Shown here: one piece after another, positions 52,398 to 61,869 of the stretch
Layout: each line of letters opens with the position of its first letter
Position numbering within the stretch: the stretch's first letter is position 1
DNA from: Neobacillus sp. Marseille-Q6967
GTDB lineage: Bacteria > Bacillota > Bacilli > Bacillales > Cytobacillaceae
Assembly (NCBI RefSeq): GCF_946151075.1
Contig: NZ_OX267715.1
Location: forward strand, 1,527,881 to 1,591,880
Length of the DNA: 64,000 nucleotides
Direction of reading: 5' to 3'
Notes under the pieces: generated by a model
The model's database searches: none
Told to the model about the DNA's origin: nothing
The model's input: the letters and a program-made list of their open reading frames with translations, nothing else
Position numbers and translations under genes: made by a program

Positions 52398-54404
52398 TTA
52401 TTCATTGACCAAGACTGCCACTTTGTTTCCAATTTGATTGCCGATTCTCACCCCTTCTGTCACCGCATCAAAGTATCTTCTCGGTGCCAAGGCATCACCT
52501 GCCAAATGAAGTTTATCCTTTAACACGCTAGCCTTTAATACATCATACAAATCGGTATTTGCTTTTCGATATCCGACAAAAATAATATAATCGAAGTTTT
52601 CTACCTTTCTGATTTCGTCTGACCAAACTCCTTTTAATAGAAGGTTAGCCTTCTCATCGAGATCTATTTCCTGATTAGGAGTACATATCACTTCGTTACG
52701 GGCTAAACGTCTCATCATCGCAGGCAACTGAGTCGGATCGAGTGTGTCGGACACTTGTAAAAATGGCGTGACCAGTTCCACCGATGATTTCGTTTGTTCT
52801 GCAATATAGTTGGCAATCCCGCCTCCCCGATGATGGCCTTCAATGTCATAAACAAGTACATTGGATTTTTCTGTTATCGTGACATTCCCTTGGAGTAGAT
52901 CTACGTCAGTGGCCAAGATCGCTGTAGAGTGTGGAACATCAAATGGAATCGCACTTTTCGATCCCGTTGCAATGACTACCTCATCGGGTTTCTCCTGTAA
53001 AATCCGGTCTACCGTCACTTTTTCCCCTAAATAGGTTGTAACCTTTAATCTCGTCAGCTCTTTCTTTAGCCAGTCGATATGCAATCCAATATGCGGCCTT
53101 GCCGGTAGTTTGCCAGCTAAAAATACTTGCCCGCCTAATCCGCTTCTTTCTTCAAAGAGAACCACTTCGTGCCCTCTTTCCGCTGCAATCCTAGCTGCTT
53201 CTAAACCCGTAGGACCACCGCCAACGATGACCACTTTGAGCTTGTTGATACTAGCAGCAACCTTCTCAAACTCGGGGTGCATCATTGCAGGGTTTACGGT
53301 ACATAAGGCCCTCGTTCCTTGATACATACGGCCAATACATCCTTCGTTACAGGCGATACATGGACGAATTTCTTCGGTTTTACCTTGAAACGCCTTTTTC
53401 GGAAGATCAGGATCTGCCATCATCGCCCTTGTCATCGCAACCAGATCACACGTTCCATTGTTCAACGTTTCCTCTGCTAGCTGGACATCTAACACCCTGC
53501 AAGCACCTAATATAGGAGTTGACAATTCCGTTTTATATTTTTTTATTAAGGGTAAATAAGTTCCTCTTGCATAAGTGTCTCCTGGTACAGTTCCCGCTTG
53601 AGTTTCAATCGTGATCCCGGTTCCACCACTTATATTAAATAAATCAATCTTGCCCGTTGCCTCTAACCGCTTGGCAATGTTGAGCAGGTCCTCACGGTGG
53701 AGCCCAGTGGTATCACTATTTTGATCGGAAGTTAATCGGAATCCGATTATAAAGTCATCGGAGACCGCATTGGCAACGGCATCAATCACTTCTAAGGAGA
53801 AACGCATACGGTTTTCAAAACTTTCGCCATATTCGTCTGTTCGATTATTAATTTTTGGATTCCAAAATTGTTCAATAAGGTGATCGCCAAAAGAGGTAAT
53901 TTCGATGCCATCCCATCCGCATTTTTCTAATCTTTTTGCTGCTTCAGCAAAGGAAAAAATAATGGATTGAATTTCATCTTTGTCTAACACATGTGGAATT
54001 TCTCGGTGTGAAGGTTCTGGTATATCAGAAGGGGCCATAAGTGGTCTAAAGCTGTTACGGGAGTCGCCTCTTCGTCCTAAATGACTGGCTTGGGAAATGA
54101 TGTAGGCTCCATTTTCGTGTACTTCTTTTGCCATTCTTTTTAATACGGGTTCATTTCTTTCATCCCACAAACTGATGGAACCGTGAATGGTTCCGGCACC
54201 TTTATGTACATTGGCAGCGCCGAAACACATGACTAAACCTGCCCCGCCTTTGGCTCGCCGGATAAAATAATCGGCATACTTGTCAGTGATTACTCCATCT
54301 TCATCCCAGCCTAAGGCGTGTGCTGTGACAACAATCCGATTTTTCAACGTTTTCGATTTTAGTTGAAAAGGTGAAGCTAATTTTTCTAATTTCATAGACA
54401 TCAT
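52398..54404 (-). CDS. OYE-type flavoprotein with FeS and FAD/NAD domains (TMADH/2,4-dienoyl-CoA reductase family)
   Basis: 668 residues. Residues ~8-340 are an FMN TIM barrel of the old yellow enzyme family (KNRIVVTAHALGWDEDG, SQASHLGRRGDSR, WNPKINNRTDEYG). A 4Fe-4S cluster motif follows: C349-x2-C352-x3-C356-x11-C368. The C-terminal half is an FAD/NAD-binding domain (LKVVIVGGGPTGLEAARIAA). This is the architecture of trimethylamine, dimethylamine and histamine dehydrogenases and of dienoyl-CoA reductase. With the N-methyl oxidase in the operon, amine demethylation is the likelier role. GGGAGGAAC precedes the ATG. Confidence 0.84.
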   Translation of the reverse strand: MMSMKLEKLASPFQLKSKTLKNRIVVTAHALGWDEDGVITDKYADYFIRRAKGGAGLVMCFGAANVHKGAGTIHGSISLWDERNEPVLKRMAKEVHENGAYIISQASHLGRRGDSRNSFRPLMAPSDIPEPSHREIPHVLDKDEIQSIIFSFAEAAKRLEKCGWDGIEITSFGDHLIEQFWNPKINNRTDEYGESFENRMRFSLEVIDAVANAVSDDFIIGFRLTSDQNSDTTGLHREDLLNIAKRLEATGKIDLFNISGGTGITIETQAGTVPGDTYARGTYLPLIKKYKTELSTPILGACRVLDVQLAEETLNNGTCDLVAMTRAMMADPDLPKKAFQGKTEEIRPCIACNEGCIGRMYQGTRALCTVNPAMMHPEFEKVAASINKLKVVIVGGGPTGLEAARIAAERGHEVVLFEERSGLGGQVFLAGKLPARPHIGLHIDWLKKELTRLKVTTYLGEKVTVDRILQEKPDEVVIATGSKSAIPFDVPHSTAILATDVDLLQGNVTITEKSNVLVYDIEGHHRGGGIANYIAEQTKSSVELVTPFLQVSDTLDPTQLPAMMRRLARNEVICTPNQEIDLDEKANLLLKGVWSDEIRKVENFDYIIFVGYRKANTDLYDVLKASVLKDKLHLAGDALAPRRYFDAVTEGVRIGNQIGNKVAVLVNE

Positions 54405-54448
54405 AGTTCCTCCCTTATTTGTTTTAATTGACCTAAATTTTTCCTAAT

Positions 54449-55129
54449 CTAACAATTCAGCCGATCAAATTCGGACATGATCATCTCTTTCGTTGTTAAG
54501 TAATGTTCATCCATTAAAGCTATCGCCCTGCTTGCGTTATGATCTTTAATCGCTTCATAGATCGCTTTGTGTTCTTGGAAAGACTTGTCTCTAAAGTCCT
54601 CATTGATCAGATCCCCAATCTGATAATACCTAGAAACAACGATGTCGAGCTGTGCTTGAAGCGGTGAAAAAACCTCTAGTAACTTTTTATTTTTACTGTG
54701 CTTCCGAATCATTTGATGAAACTCACTGACATGATGGCGGTAACTTCCCTCATCCCCCTTCTGATAACATTTCTCATGTTCTTCGAGCTCATATTCCAGG
54801 TCGGATACGAGTTCATCGATTTTTCCATTTTCCATCGCTAATCTAATTGCGTATAAATCCAAGTAGTGGCATAAGTCAATAATTTCAAGGACATCTTTTT
54901 TGCTGAATTCCACCACCTTTACCCCGACATTGGATATAAACTCCACTAACCCTTCTTGATGCAAACGATTTAGCGCCTCTCTAATAGGAGTTTGGCTCGT
55001 TCCAAACTGCTCTTTAAGAGAATTGATATTGATCTTCTCATCCTTCGGGAACTTTAACGTAATAATGTTTTCCCTTAAGGATTGGTAAATCTGATCGGTC
55101 ATCGATTTCTTCACGACATTTTTTATCAT
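54449..55129 (-). CDS. GntR family regulator (FadR/FCD subfamily)
   Basis: 226 residues. Winged helix at ~10-75 (DQIYQSLRENIITLKFPKDE, then LKEQFGTSQTPIREALNRLH). FCD effector domain at ~90-215 with metal-type His residues (HHVSEFHQMIRKHSK, EHKAIYEAIKDHNASRAIAL). First gene of the leftward operon, 44 bases before the OYE gene, so it probably controls the locus and itself, released by the substrate or a breakdown product. Confidence 0.87.
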   Translation of the reverse strand: MIKNVVKKSMTDQIYQSLRENIITLKFPKDEKININSLKEQFGTSQTPIREALNRLHQEGLVEFISNVGVKVVEFSKKDVLEIIDLCHYLDLYAIRLAMENGKIDELVSDLEYELEEHEKCYQKGDEGSYRHHVSEFHQMIRKHSKNKKLLEVFSPLQAQLDIVVSRYYQIGDLINEDFRDKSFQEHKAIYEAIKDHNASRAIALMDEHYLTTKEMIMSEFDRLNC

Positions 55130-55435
55130 AATAGGTCCTCCATTTAAGATAAGTACTAAGTAGTTAACACTATACCAATAGTACTTTCTGTTATATAAAA
55201 TGTATTATATATTATTTATAATATTCTGACAGATATAAAATATATTTTTTTATAAGATTATTTAAAAAAGTTTATAAAATTATTTATAAGCTCTTTGAAA
55301 ATAAGTTAATTTTGACAAGAAAGATGGTCGATTACAATTACAATGATCTTTTACCGAAAAAAATTCTGATTATTATCTAACGCACTGAAAATAAAGAATT
55401 ATTAATTTAATAGTATTTACCTTCAAAGAGCAAAC

Positions 55436-55486
55436 AAAAAAGCTAAACTCAAATAAAGATGGAGTTTAGCCTTTTGCACTTTTTTA
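55436..55486 (-). terminator. terminator of the GIY-YIG gene
   Basis: GCTAAACTC pairs with GAGTTTAGC; leftward it is followed by TTTTTTG. It lies 190 bases after the stop codon of that gene. Confidence 0.7.
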
Positions 55487-55489
55487 TGT

Positions 55490-55580
55490 AATAGCCCACT
55501 ATTTCAATAATGATGGCGGCTGCGTACCCGCCCTGACACTTTCTTAATGTCCTTGTTTACTTAAGCTCCGTTAAATATTT
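55490..55580. repeat. dispersed repeat, highly degenerate copy l
   Basis: AGCCCACTATTTCAATAATG, GGCGGCTGCGTACCCGCC hairpin and TTTACTTAAGCTCCGTTAA in the same order as better copies. The only copy seen outside the left 21 kb. Confidence 0.4.
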
Positions 55581-55673
55581 AACGATAAACCCTACATCCA
55601 AAAATAATATTAGTTATTATTAACATACTAAAGAATACTACCAGATTACTTAAAAAATCAAATTATTAAACAC

Positions 55674-56318
55674 TTAAAATAGACTAAGTTGTCTATCAAT
55701 ATTCTTTAAATCTTCTCTCAAGATATTTAATTTCTTTATGCGGAACCTTGGAAAAAGTTCTAACAACATAAATTCTAATTCTTCTTTAGTTAAAGAACTT
55801 AGGACACTCTTACCGTCTCGCTTTCTCACATCTGTTTGAAACTTTTTATTGATTTGATTATATAAATTACCTAGAATGACAGAAGTATTTTTATGATTTG
55901 TATTCTTTGTTGCGAGAATGAACCCCATGTGATTGATTGCTTTTTTATAATGTTCGACTAATCTATCATCTTCCGTATTGTTGCTTCTATATTCAGGGTC
56001 ATTATTGGCATGATGGGATACGATTCCCCAATTCTTACTCTTGTAAAATTCATAAGCCTCTCGTTCTAACCTATAAAAATCTTTTCTGACAAATTCTTGT
56101 TCATCCATTTTCTTTAAGATAAGAAACTTTGTATCCTCATGTAGAAATAATTTGATCCTTTCAAAATTGTTTACATATTGGGGTGTTCTAATGAGATGCT
56201 CCGTCCACCTAATAACGAAATTTCTTTGGGTTTGCCCAACATATACTAGTCTTAAATCCTTATTAAGGATTACATATATCCCTTTACTCAAAAGCTCATG
56301 TCCCATTATCTTCAACAA
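55674..56318 (-). CDS. GIY-YIG nuclease-like protein
   Basis: 214 residues. The N-terminal ~90 residues contain SKGIYVILNKDLRLVYVGQT (GIY...YVG) and RNFVIRWTEHL (catalytic-type Arg), with a Glu in FYRLEREAYEFYK. The rest is helical and Lys-rich (KKFQTDVRKRDGKSVLSSL) without a recognised domain. TTG start with AAAGGA seven bases upstream. Could be a homing-type or repair nuclease; there is no intron or partner gene. Confidence 0.72.
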   Translation of the reverse strand: MLKIMGHELLSKGIYVILNKDLRLVYVGQTQRNFVIRWTEHLIRTPQYVNNFERIKLFLHEDTKFLILKKMDEQEFVRKDFYRLEREAYEFYKSKNWGIVSHHANNDPEYRSNNTEDDRLVEHYKKAINHMGFILATKNTNHKNTSVILGNLYNQINKKFQTDVRKRDGKSVLSSLTKEELEFMLLELFPRFRIKKLNILREDLKNIDRQLSLF

Positions 56319-56400
56319 TGATTCCTTTCATTTTGATAAGGTCTATCTTTTATTGTAAAAAGACCTATAAGCAACTTATGGTTTGCATTGAAAAAAACTT

Positions 56401-58308
56401 TTAATTAACCTTTTCAATTCTACTTTTATTCTGTTTTCTTACTTCTAAGATTGCTTCAAAATATTGAGTAAAATCCGATTGACCCGAATAAGATAGACAC
56501 AGATATTCCTTTGCCCTTGTCATTCCTATGTATAGTAAAGAAACTTCCCTCTCCTTATTTTCTTCTAACGGAAATGGCATCGAGTCGACATTAACGATAA
56601 ACACGGCTCGGAAATCTAAGCCTTTGCTGCTGTCGATGGTACTGATTTTCACTTTCCCATCTTCCTTTTGGTACGAACGCTTCGATATATCATTTTCGGT
56701 AATCCAATAATAAGGCAAACCCGTATCTGATAAAGAACGTTTAATGATATCAATGATGGGCGTTTGGTGTGTGCGTTTCACCCGGTAAAGAATCAGCATT
56801 TCATCATAGGAAACTTTTCTTTCTTCATGCAACTTCTTTATCTGCCGGGCAACAATTCTCATTTCCTCAAAAAAATTACCTGCTTTAATGATCCCAGGAT
56901 CTGGACCCCTCCGCTTCGTGCTTTGTGGAGCAATAATTTCACCCTCGAGATCTCGATTTACCACTTTATTTTTAAACATGGAATGCTTACGATAAAAATC
57001 CCAGGCAAACTTAACGATTTGTTGGGTATTTCGGTAATTAATCGACAATACCTTCGATCTACCCTGAAAGCTCAATCCTGTATCCTGAAGATAGGAACGC
57101 TTTCGTTGATAGATGGTCTGTGCCCGATCCTCTACCAATAACAATGATTGGGTATCAGCATTAATTAACAGACTAACTAATCGAAGCCAATCTGCCTCAA
57201 AATCCTGTCCCTCATCGATTAAAACAGCATCATATGAAGGTAAAATTGCTTCATTTTTCTCTAGTTTTTCAATAATAGCAGGAAGCTGTTGTTCCTTTAT
57301 TTTTAAATCATTCTTTAACCAAGAATGAAAATTTCGAACGATGATATTTTGGTTTTTTATATCCTTAGCATTTGGATCAAAATCAAACAAATCCTCAGGT
57401 TCATTAAGCATATGTTGGATCATTTGTTGAATCGCATTGGCCAGCGAGATATTATAGCAAAGAATAAGGATCTTCCAATCGGGATTTTGCTTGGAGAGCA
57501 TTTTCGCCCGACTCGCCAAAATAATTGTTTTGCCGCTCCCTGCAACCCCTCGGATCAAACGATTTTTGTCACCAATCTGTTTCGCCAGATTTTCCTGATG
57601 GAGGTCCATCGTTTTAATATCATGGAGTGATAGCAGGAGTTGATCCTGGTATGGTACGGGTGGCTTAAACTCCGCACTAATCCGTACTTCCGGGAATAAA
57701 TGATAGCGAATGGCATTAATATCCTCAATGGACAATGACTCCTTCAACCGGAAGGGAACCACAAACATATTCAGGATTTTTTCCATTAGAACTTCTTCTG
57801 AAAATTCCTCTTTGTCCGGATCAATTTCATCCCTTGTTAAACAGAGATTCGGTTCAATAACAGTGTACAGTCCCTCTTTGATAAAATCCTTGGAATACAT
57901 TCTCGTAAAAACGACACCATGCCCATAAGGAAACTTTAACTGAAATTTATATTTCCCATCTAACTGAACCAAACTTTTATCTTTTTTTAGTACGTCCACT
58001 ACGTGAAACATATTATCTCTCGCCTGCTTCATCGGACTTTTGATAACTGCTTGATCCCCAGAAGTGGTGATAATATGCCATTCATCATGATTAACTTGAA
58101 ATAACGTATTTTTGGTATAATCTTTTATCTCTAAAACAAGAATCCCAAGATCTGGGCCAATAATAACAAAATCAGGCCTTCTGCCCTGAATTTCAGGTTC
58201 AAAGTACACAATATAGTCATCAGGAAGATAGGTTTTGAGAGTTCGAAAAAATAATCTTTCCCCTGCCGTAGCCGTTGATCGAATCGACTCGGGAATCGTA
58301 ATTGCCAT
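56401..58308 (-). CDS. NERD domain + UvrD-like helicase/ATPase
   Basis: 635 residues from the ATG at 58308 (GGAGCGG upstream). The N-terminal NERD nuclease-related domain has AGERLFFRTLKTYLPDDYIV and RPDFVIIGPDLGILVLEIKD, a PD-ExK core. A superfamily I ATPase follows: Walker A GVAGSGKTIILA, Walker B YDAVLIDEGQDF, motif with LSINYRN, and C-terminal STIDSSKGLDF and LLYIGMTRAKEYL. Such proteins are widespread and sometimes found in defence islands; none of the partners is here. Parts of it have been copied to 47.2 kb. Confidence 0.85.
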   Translation of the reverse strand: MAITIPESIRSTATAGERLFFRTLKTYLPDDYIVYFEPEIQGRRPDFVIIGPDLGILVLEIKDYTKNTLFQVNHDEWHIITTSGDQAVIKSPMKQARDNMFHVVDVLKKDKSLVQLDGKYKFQLKFPYGHGVVFTRMYSKDFIKEGLYTVIEPNLCLTRDEIDPDKEEFSEEVLMEKILNMFVVPFRLKESLSIEDINAIRYHLFPEVRISAEFKPPVPYQDQLLLSLHDIKTMDLHQENLAKQIGDKNRLIRGVAGSGKTIILASRAKMLSKQNPDWKILILCYNISLANAIQQMIQHMLNEPEDLFDFDPNAKDIKNQNIIVRNFHSWLKNDLKIKEQQLPAIIEKLEKNEAILPSYDAVLIDEGQDFEADWLRLVSLLINADTQSLLLVEDRAQTIYQRKRSYLQDTGLSFQGRSKVLSINYRNTQQIVKFAWDFYRKHSMFKNKVVNRDLEGEIIAPQSTKRRGPDPGIIKAGNFFEEMRIVARQIKKLHEERKVSYDEMLILYRVKRTHQTPIIDIIKRSLSDTGLPYYWITENDISKRSYQKEDGKVKISTIDSSKGLDFRAVFIVNVDSMPFPLEENKEREVSLLYIGMTRAKEYLCLSYSGQSDFTQYFEAILEVRKQNKSRIEKVN

Positions 58309-58533
58309 AACTACCGCTCCAAAATTTGCATTTTTCTCCATTATACAACAAATAGTCAAATCAGCCTAAATTTTTACATAAATATCCTTATATTTTGATA
58401 ACAATCCTGATTTTCTAACAATATTCTAGTAAAATGACCCAAAACTCTTGTTTTTTCTACATACCCTTTTAAAATAGGGGTATAGGAAAATTAGACCATA
58501 ATATGTTATTGAAGGAAAGTAGTGTGAAATACA

Positions 58534-58926
58534 GTGCTTAAAGGAATACTGGATAAATTTTTAAAATCAAAACAGCAATCCACTCAATCTGAAGTACCCG
58601 CAATCAGCCATGCTGAGGTGGAGGAATTAGTAGAGGCGAGGCTGAAGGAACATGCTGCAGCCATTGAAAGTACCATTAATCATCAATTAAACCAAAATAA
58701 AGTTACCCACCAAGATGAAGATTATACTTTAAGCCTTAAACAGATTGAATATGCCCTCTCGTTGATTGAAAAGGTTAAAGATGAATTTGAGTTGGCTATT
58801 AACCCATCAAATCTAACGATTAAGGACTTAAATAGATTAATTGCATACAATCGCTACAAAAATAAAGGTACCCTTATTAATCTTGTTAAAAAGGGAGTAT
58901 TAAGGAAAAAAGCCAATTCGTTTTAG
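58534..58926 (+). CDS. hypothetical coiled-coil protein
   Basis: 130 residues, charged and helical: SHAEVEELVEARLKEHAAAI forms an amphipathic helix, then YTLSLKQIEYALSLIEKVKD; the end is basic (KKGVLRKKANSF). I recognise no family. It is divergent from the NERD helicase gene (225 bp apart). GTG start with a weak upstream AAGGAAAG. A fragment of this gene and of the helicase gene are fused at 47.2-47.4 kb, which ties the two together. Confidence 0.55.
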   Translation: MLKGILDKFLKSKQQSTQSEVPAISHAEVEELVEARLKEHAAAIESTINHQLNQNKVTHQDEDYTLSLKQIEYALSLIEKVKDEFELAINPSNLTIKDLNRLIAYNRYKNKGTLINLVKKGVLRKKANSF

Positions 58927-58950
58927 ATAAAACAAATTGGCTTAAATAAA

Positions 58951-58995
58951 ATAGATAGAACAACTGGTTATCATTGTTCTATCTTTTCTTTCTTT
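58951..58995 (+). terminator. Rho-independent terminator
   Basis: GATAGAACAA pairs with TTGTTCTATC over a ten-base loop, then TTTTCTTTCTTTT. Confidence 0.8.
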
Positions 58996-59009
58996 TATTT
59001 TATTTCCTA

Positions 59010-60362
59010 CTAGTTATTATTTTGTACTACCTTTCCACGCAATGGGTCATAGCTACGATATCCTCTTGTAAATTGGGATCCAAAGTCCTGTGCTGCAACT
59101 GCTTGAGGATTTAAAATGTCGTCTCCCTCTGGTTTCACGCCTTCTTCTACCCATTTAACTAGGTCTTGGAATCCCTCTACTTCCTCTTCTACTGTGAAGT
59201 CACAGTGCGCAACAGCTCTAATCGCTCTTGGGGCGAAAAGTTCAGATTTACCATTTGCTTCTATTCTTTCGGCATAGATTTGTTCCATGCTAAATGGTAC
59301 AAATAGGTCTCCTATATTGTGCATAGCGAGGACAGGAATTTTAATATCTCCAGAAACCTTAGGAACACCGGTTAAACCTTGCTGTTTTGTTTGAGGATCG
59401 GCTGAAATACGTCGTACAGATTCATTTAATACTTTTTCTTCCTCTGAAAGAGCAGGATCGCTATCCAATTGATAAACCATGTCCGCTGTATTTACAACAT
59501 TACCTGCAGCCACTCCATAAGTAGGGTTTGTTGTATTTTGGCCAAGTAAGAAATTCTTGTAGGATTCAAAAGCAACATCAAATAACGGACGATCTCCGCC
59601 TGTCATGTTTTCTGTAACCGCTTTCAGTTTCTTCGCTAAAGGATTGAAATCTGCAAACTTCCCAAATTCCATTTGAGCTTGGATAGCCGGAACTGTTTCT
59701 GAAGCATACGAGGCATTCGCAGGAAATTGTTGATCCTCTTTTTCGATTCCTATTAACGCCTGGGCAACAATGTTATAGCTTGTAAAATAATCAAATAAAT
59801 CAGTATCCGCCGTTACACCACACATAGGAAAAGCACCATCATAGGAACCTGCATATTGTTCAGCTAGTACGGCTGTAATATGTCCTCCCATGGAATGGCC
59901 TGTGATATAGGTTCTCGTTGGATTTCCTACTAATCCCTTAAAGTAATTCCCTAAAGCATGTGTATCTTTTACTCCTTGTGCCACATCATACCCATTTGTA
60001 CTATAGCTGGATGCAGCCCATGCATAGCCGTTATCTAGCAAGTATTTTCGTAAACGGTCTGGATTACTTACCGTTAACTCCAATCCCTGGCCGCGATATC
60101 CATGTGCATAAAGAACAAGTTCCCCATTCCAATTCTTTGGAACCTCAATTCGGTACCCCGCCCCATTATGTACGCCCCAGTATCGGTTCGTCTCATAACC
60201 TGCTAAACTATCAAACGGTAATTTTGACTCATCCACATAGTACGGGATGGTCGCTTGGTTCTGACTTTTGTTTGTAGTCTTCTGAGGTGCCGCTTGGCTA
60301 GTCGTCACTGGAAACGCTAAACTGACAGCCATTAGTGCAATCATTGCAGTTTTTTTAAACAT
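59010..60362 (-). CDS. secreted alpha/beta hydrolase
   Basis: 450 residues. Signal peptide at about 1-25 (MIALMAVSLAFPVTTSQAAP). Nucleophile elbow TYITGHSMGGHITAVLAEQ, Asp in AMHNIGDLFVPFS and His in RAVAHCDFTVEEE. An exported esterase or peptidase-like enzyme; substrate unknown. AAAGGAGG lies seven bases before the ATG. Single gene, facing away from the second hydrolase only in order, both leftward. Confidence 0.84.
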   Translation of the reverse strand: MFKKTAMIALMAVSLAFPVTTSQAAPQKTTNKSQNQATIPYYVDESKLPFDSLAGYETNRYWGVHNGAGYRIEVPKNWNGELVLYAHGYRGQGLELTVSNPDRLRKYLLDNGYAWAASSYSTNGYDVAQGVKDTHALGNYFKGLVGNPTRTYITGHSMGGHITAVLAEQYAGSYDGAFPMCGVTADTDLFDYFTSYNIVAQALIGIEKEDQQFPANASYASETVPAIQAQMEFGKFADFNPLAKKLKAVTENMTGGDRPLFDVAFESYKNFLLGQNTTNPTYGVAAGNVVNTADMVYQLDSDPALSEEEKVLNESVRRISADPQTKQQGLTGVPKVSGDIKIPVLAMHNIGDLFVPFSMEQIYAERIEANGKSELFAPRAIRAVAHCDFTVEEEVEGFQDLVKWVEEGVKPEGDDILNPQAVAAQDFGSQFTRGYRSYDPLRGKVVQNNN

Positions 60363-60526
60363 ATAAAACCTCCTTTAATTGTAGTGGTACAAATAAATTA
60401 TTTAGTATTCCGAAGGTTACTTCAATAATTATTGATATACAAATTCCTACATTATTTGTTTTTTTATTGTAAAATAATAGAATACTATGTTGAATATTAC
60501 TGAAAACTAAACAAAACGGAAAAGAA

Positions 60527-60562
60527 AAAGGCGTCATTGACTATCAATTCACGCCTTGCATC
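60527..60562 (-). terminator. terminator of the dehalogenase-like gene
   Basis: AAGGCGT and ACGCCTT pair across about 17 bases; leftward T-run TTTTTCTTTTC. Confidence 0.65.
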
Positions 60563-60642
60563 ATTTTATTATAAAAAAACCTGGTATTTTACTCACATAT
60601 GTTTTTCCCATTTGCCACTCTTCCTCACCCAATTCAATCCTC

Positions 60643-61491
60643 TCAATCTTTCTGACCTTTTGCCAATTGTAGAATGGATTGAAAATGTTCTTTTACACAT
60701 GGGATAACCTGATCAGGAGCCTCAACATGGATAAAATGTCCTGTGTTAGGGATGATCTGTATCGTTGCTTGTGGGAATTGCTCTTCACGTGTCTTATAAG
60801 CAAAGTCAGTAGAAATATAAGGGTCATTTTCTCCCCACAAAATGGTAACAGGTTTCTTAATTTCAGAAAGCTTTTGATACGGTTCAATTAAATGTAGGTT
60901 GGCGGATCGATACAATTCTAAAATAACGTTCCGTTTGTCAGCCGTTTCAAATATAGAATAGAAGTCTTCAAGGATGGATTCTTCTACCGACGGAATCTCC
61001 AATTTCATATTCATCATCCATGCTTCTTTATTGGCCATTGCTTCCATTACTTTTTCCCCTAGACCAGGAGTTCTCCATTTTTTTGCGAGAGGATGCCATG
61101 TATATCCAGGTAGCAGGATAGTATCACTAATAATTAAACTTTCCACCTTACCTGGATGATCACAAGCCCATCTCAATCCAATCATGCCACCCCAGTCATG
61201 GACAATAAGATGGACTTTTTCCAATGCTAACGCTGCCATAAAGTCATTGATAAAAGTAACATAGTTTTCCCAAGTTGACTCGTAAGGAAAACGGTCACTC
61301 TGACCAAAGCCAGGAAGATCAGGCGCAATCGCTCGAAAACCTAATGAAGCAATCTCAGGCATGATATGCTTCCACAGCATGCTGGATTCCGGAACCCCGT
61401 GAATAAGCAGCACTGCAGGAGCAGATTCGGAACCTTCCTCCATATAGGAGATCTTCTGGTTGTTTAAGGTTAGTGTTTTTTTCATCATCAA
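60643..61491 (-). CDS. haloalkane dehalogenase/epoxide hydrolase-like alpha/beta hydrolase
   Basis: 282 residues. Nucleophile Asp in LIVHDWGGMIGLRWA (DWGG), acid in LWGENDPYIST, His in NTGHFIHVEAPDQV. HGVPESSMLWKHIMPEIASL holds the oxyanion strand. The Asp-Trp pair and cap domain fit the haloalkane dehalogenase/fluoroacetate dehalogenase/epoxide hydrolase branch; the precise substrate cannot be told. A structured element lies 160 bases upstream (61651-61716). Confidence 0.82.
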   Translation of the reverse strand: MMMKKTLTLNNQKISYMEEGSESAPAVLLIHGVPESSMLWKHIMPEIASLGFRAIAPDLPGFGQSDRFPYESTWENYVTFINDFMAALALEKVHLIVHDWGGMIGLRWACDHPGKVESLIISDTILLPGYTWHPLAKKWRTPGLGEKVMEAMANKEAWMMNMKLEIPSVEESILEDFYSIFETADKRNVILELYRSANLHLIEPYQKLSEIKKPVTILWGENDPYISTDFAYKTREEQFPQATIQIIPNTGHFIHVEAPDQVIPCVKEHFQSILQLAKGQKD

Positions 61492-61650
61492 TGTGTAGCT
61501 CCTTTTTAAATATAATCATTGTGACATTATAATTTACCTTAAGTTTCTATATTCTTCACTTAATTCGACAAGAAAAATGAATATCCTTTAATCCAGTAAA
61601 ATCAATTAAAGTAGACACACGATATCTAAGTTTAAATTTACTAGCATAAA

Positions 61651-61716
61651 ATGGTAGGCTCATACTGCCTTTTGGGGATGCAAACCTCTTTTGAGGGGTA
61701 TGTTAGAAACTACCAT
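61651..61716. ncRNA. structured element of unknown identity
   Basis: Outer arms ATGGTAG (61651-61657) and CTACCAT (61710-61716) enclose further small stems, GGCTCATACTGCC-like and ACCTCTTTTGAGGGGT (61684-61699). This three-way-junction layout could be a riboswitch or small RNA on either strand. No known class is recognised. Confidence 0.3.
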
Positions 61717-61826
61717 CATTCTACTGCTTCGAATTGAATTTATCTTAATGGATTATAAAATTGGAAAGCCCCGTCCACCCATGGTAATTACATAGCTAAG
61801 AAACTATTAAAAAGAAAAAGGATAAG

Positions 61827-61862
61827 AGTCTATTAATTATTATAGACTCTTTTTCTTTTTCC
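61827..61862 (+). terminator. terminator hairpin, T-run on the right
   Basis: AAGAGTCTA pairs with TAGACTCTT over ten bases, followed by TTTCTTTTTCC. It lies just after the leftward gene stop, but its best direction is rightward. Confidence 0.6.
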
Positions 61863-61869
61863 TATATTT

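Larger units (their letters stand above)
55130..55673. promoter_or_regulatory. control region of the GntR/TRAP operon and spacer
   Basis: AT-rich. AAGTACT (55151-55157) and AGTACTT (55180-55186) are inverted arms around TAGTTAACACTA, a possible GntR site next to the gntR start. The rest contains the terminator at 55436-55486 and a very worn repeat copy near 55490-55580. No gene. Confidence 0.4.
61492..61869. other. spacer with a structured element
   Basis: No gene. It contains a hairpin-rich block (61651-61716) and a terminator (61827-61862). Confidence 0.5.

Noticed and set aside
55674..58308. Defence island (GIY-YIG plus NERD helicase)
   Set aside because: Both families are common as solitary genes and no methylase, abortive-infection or sensor partner is seen.
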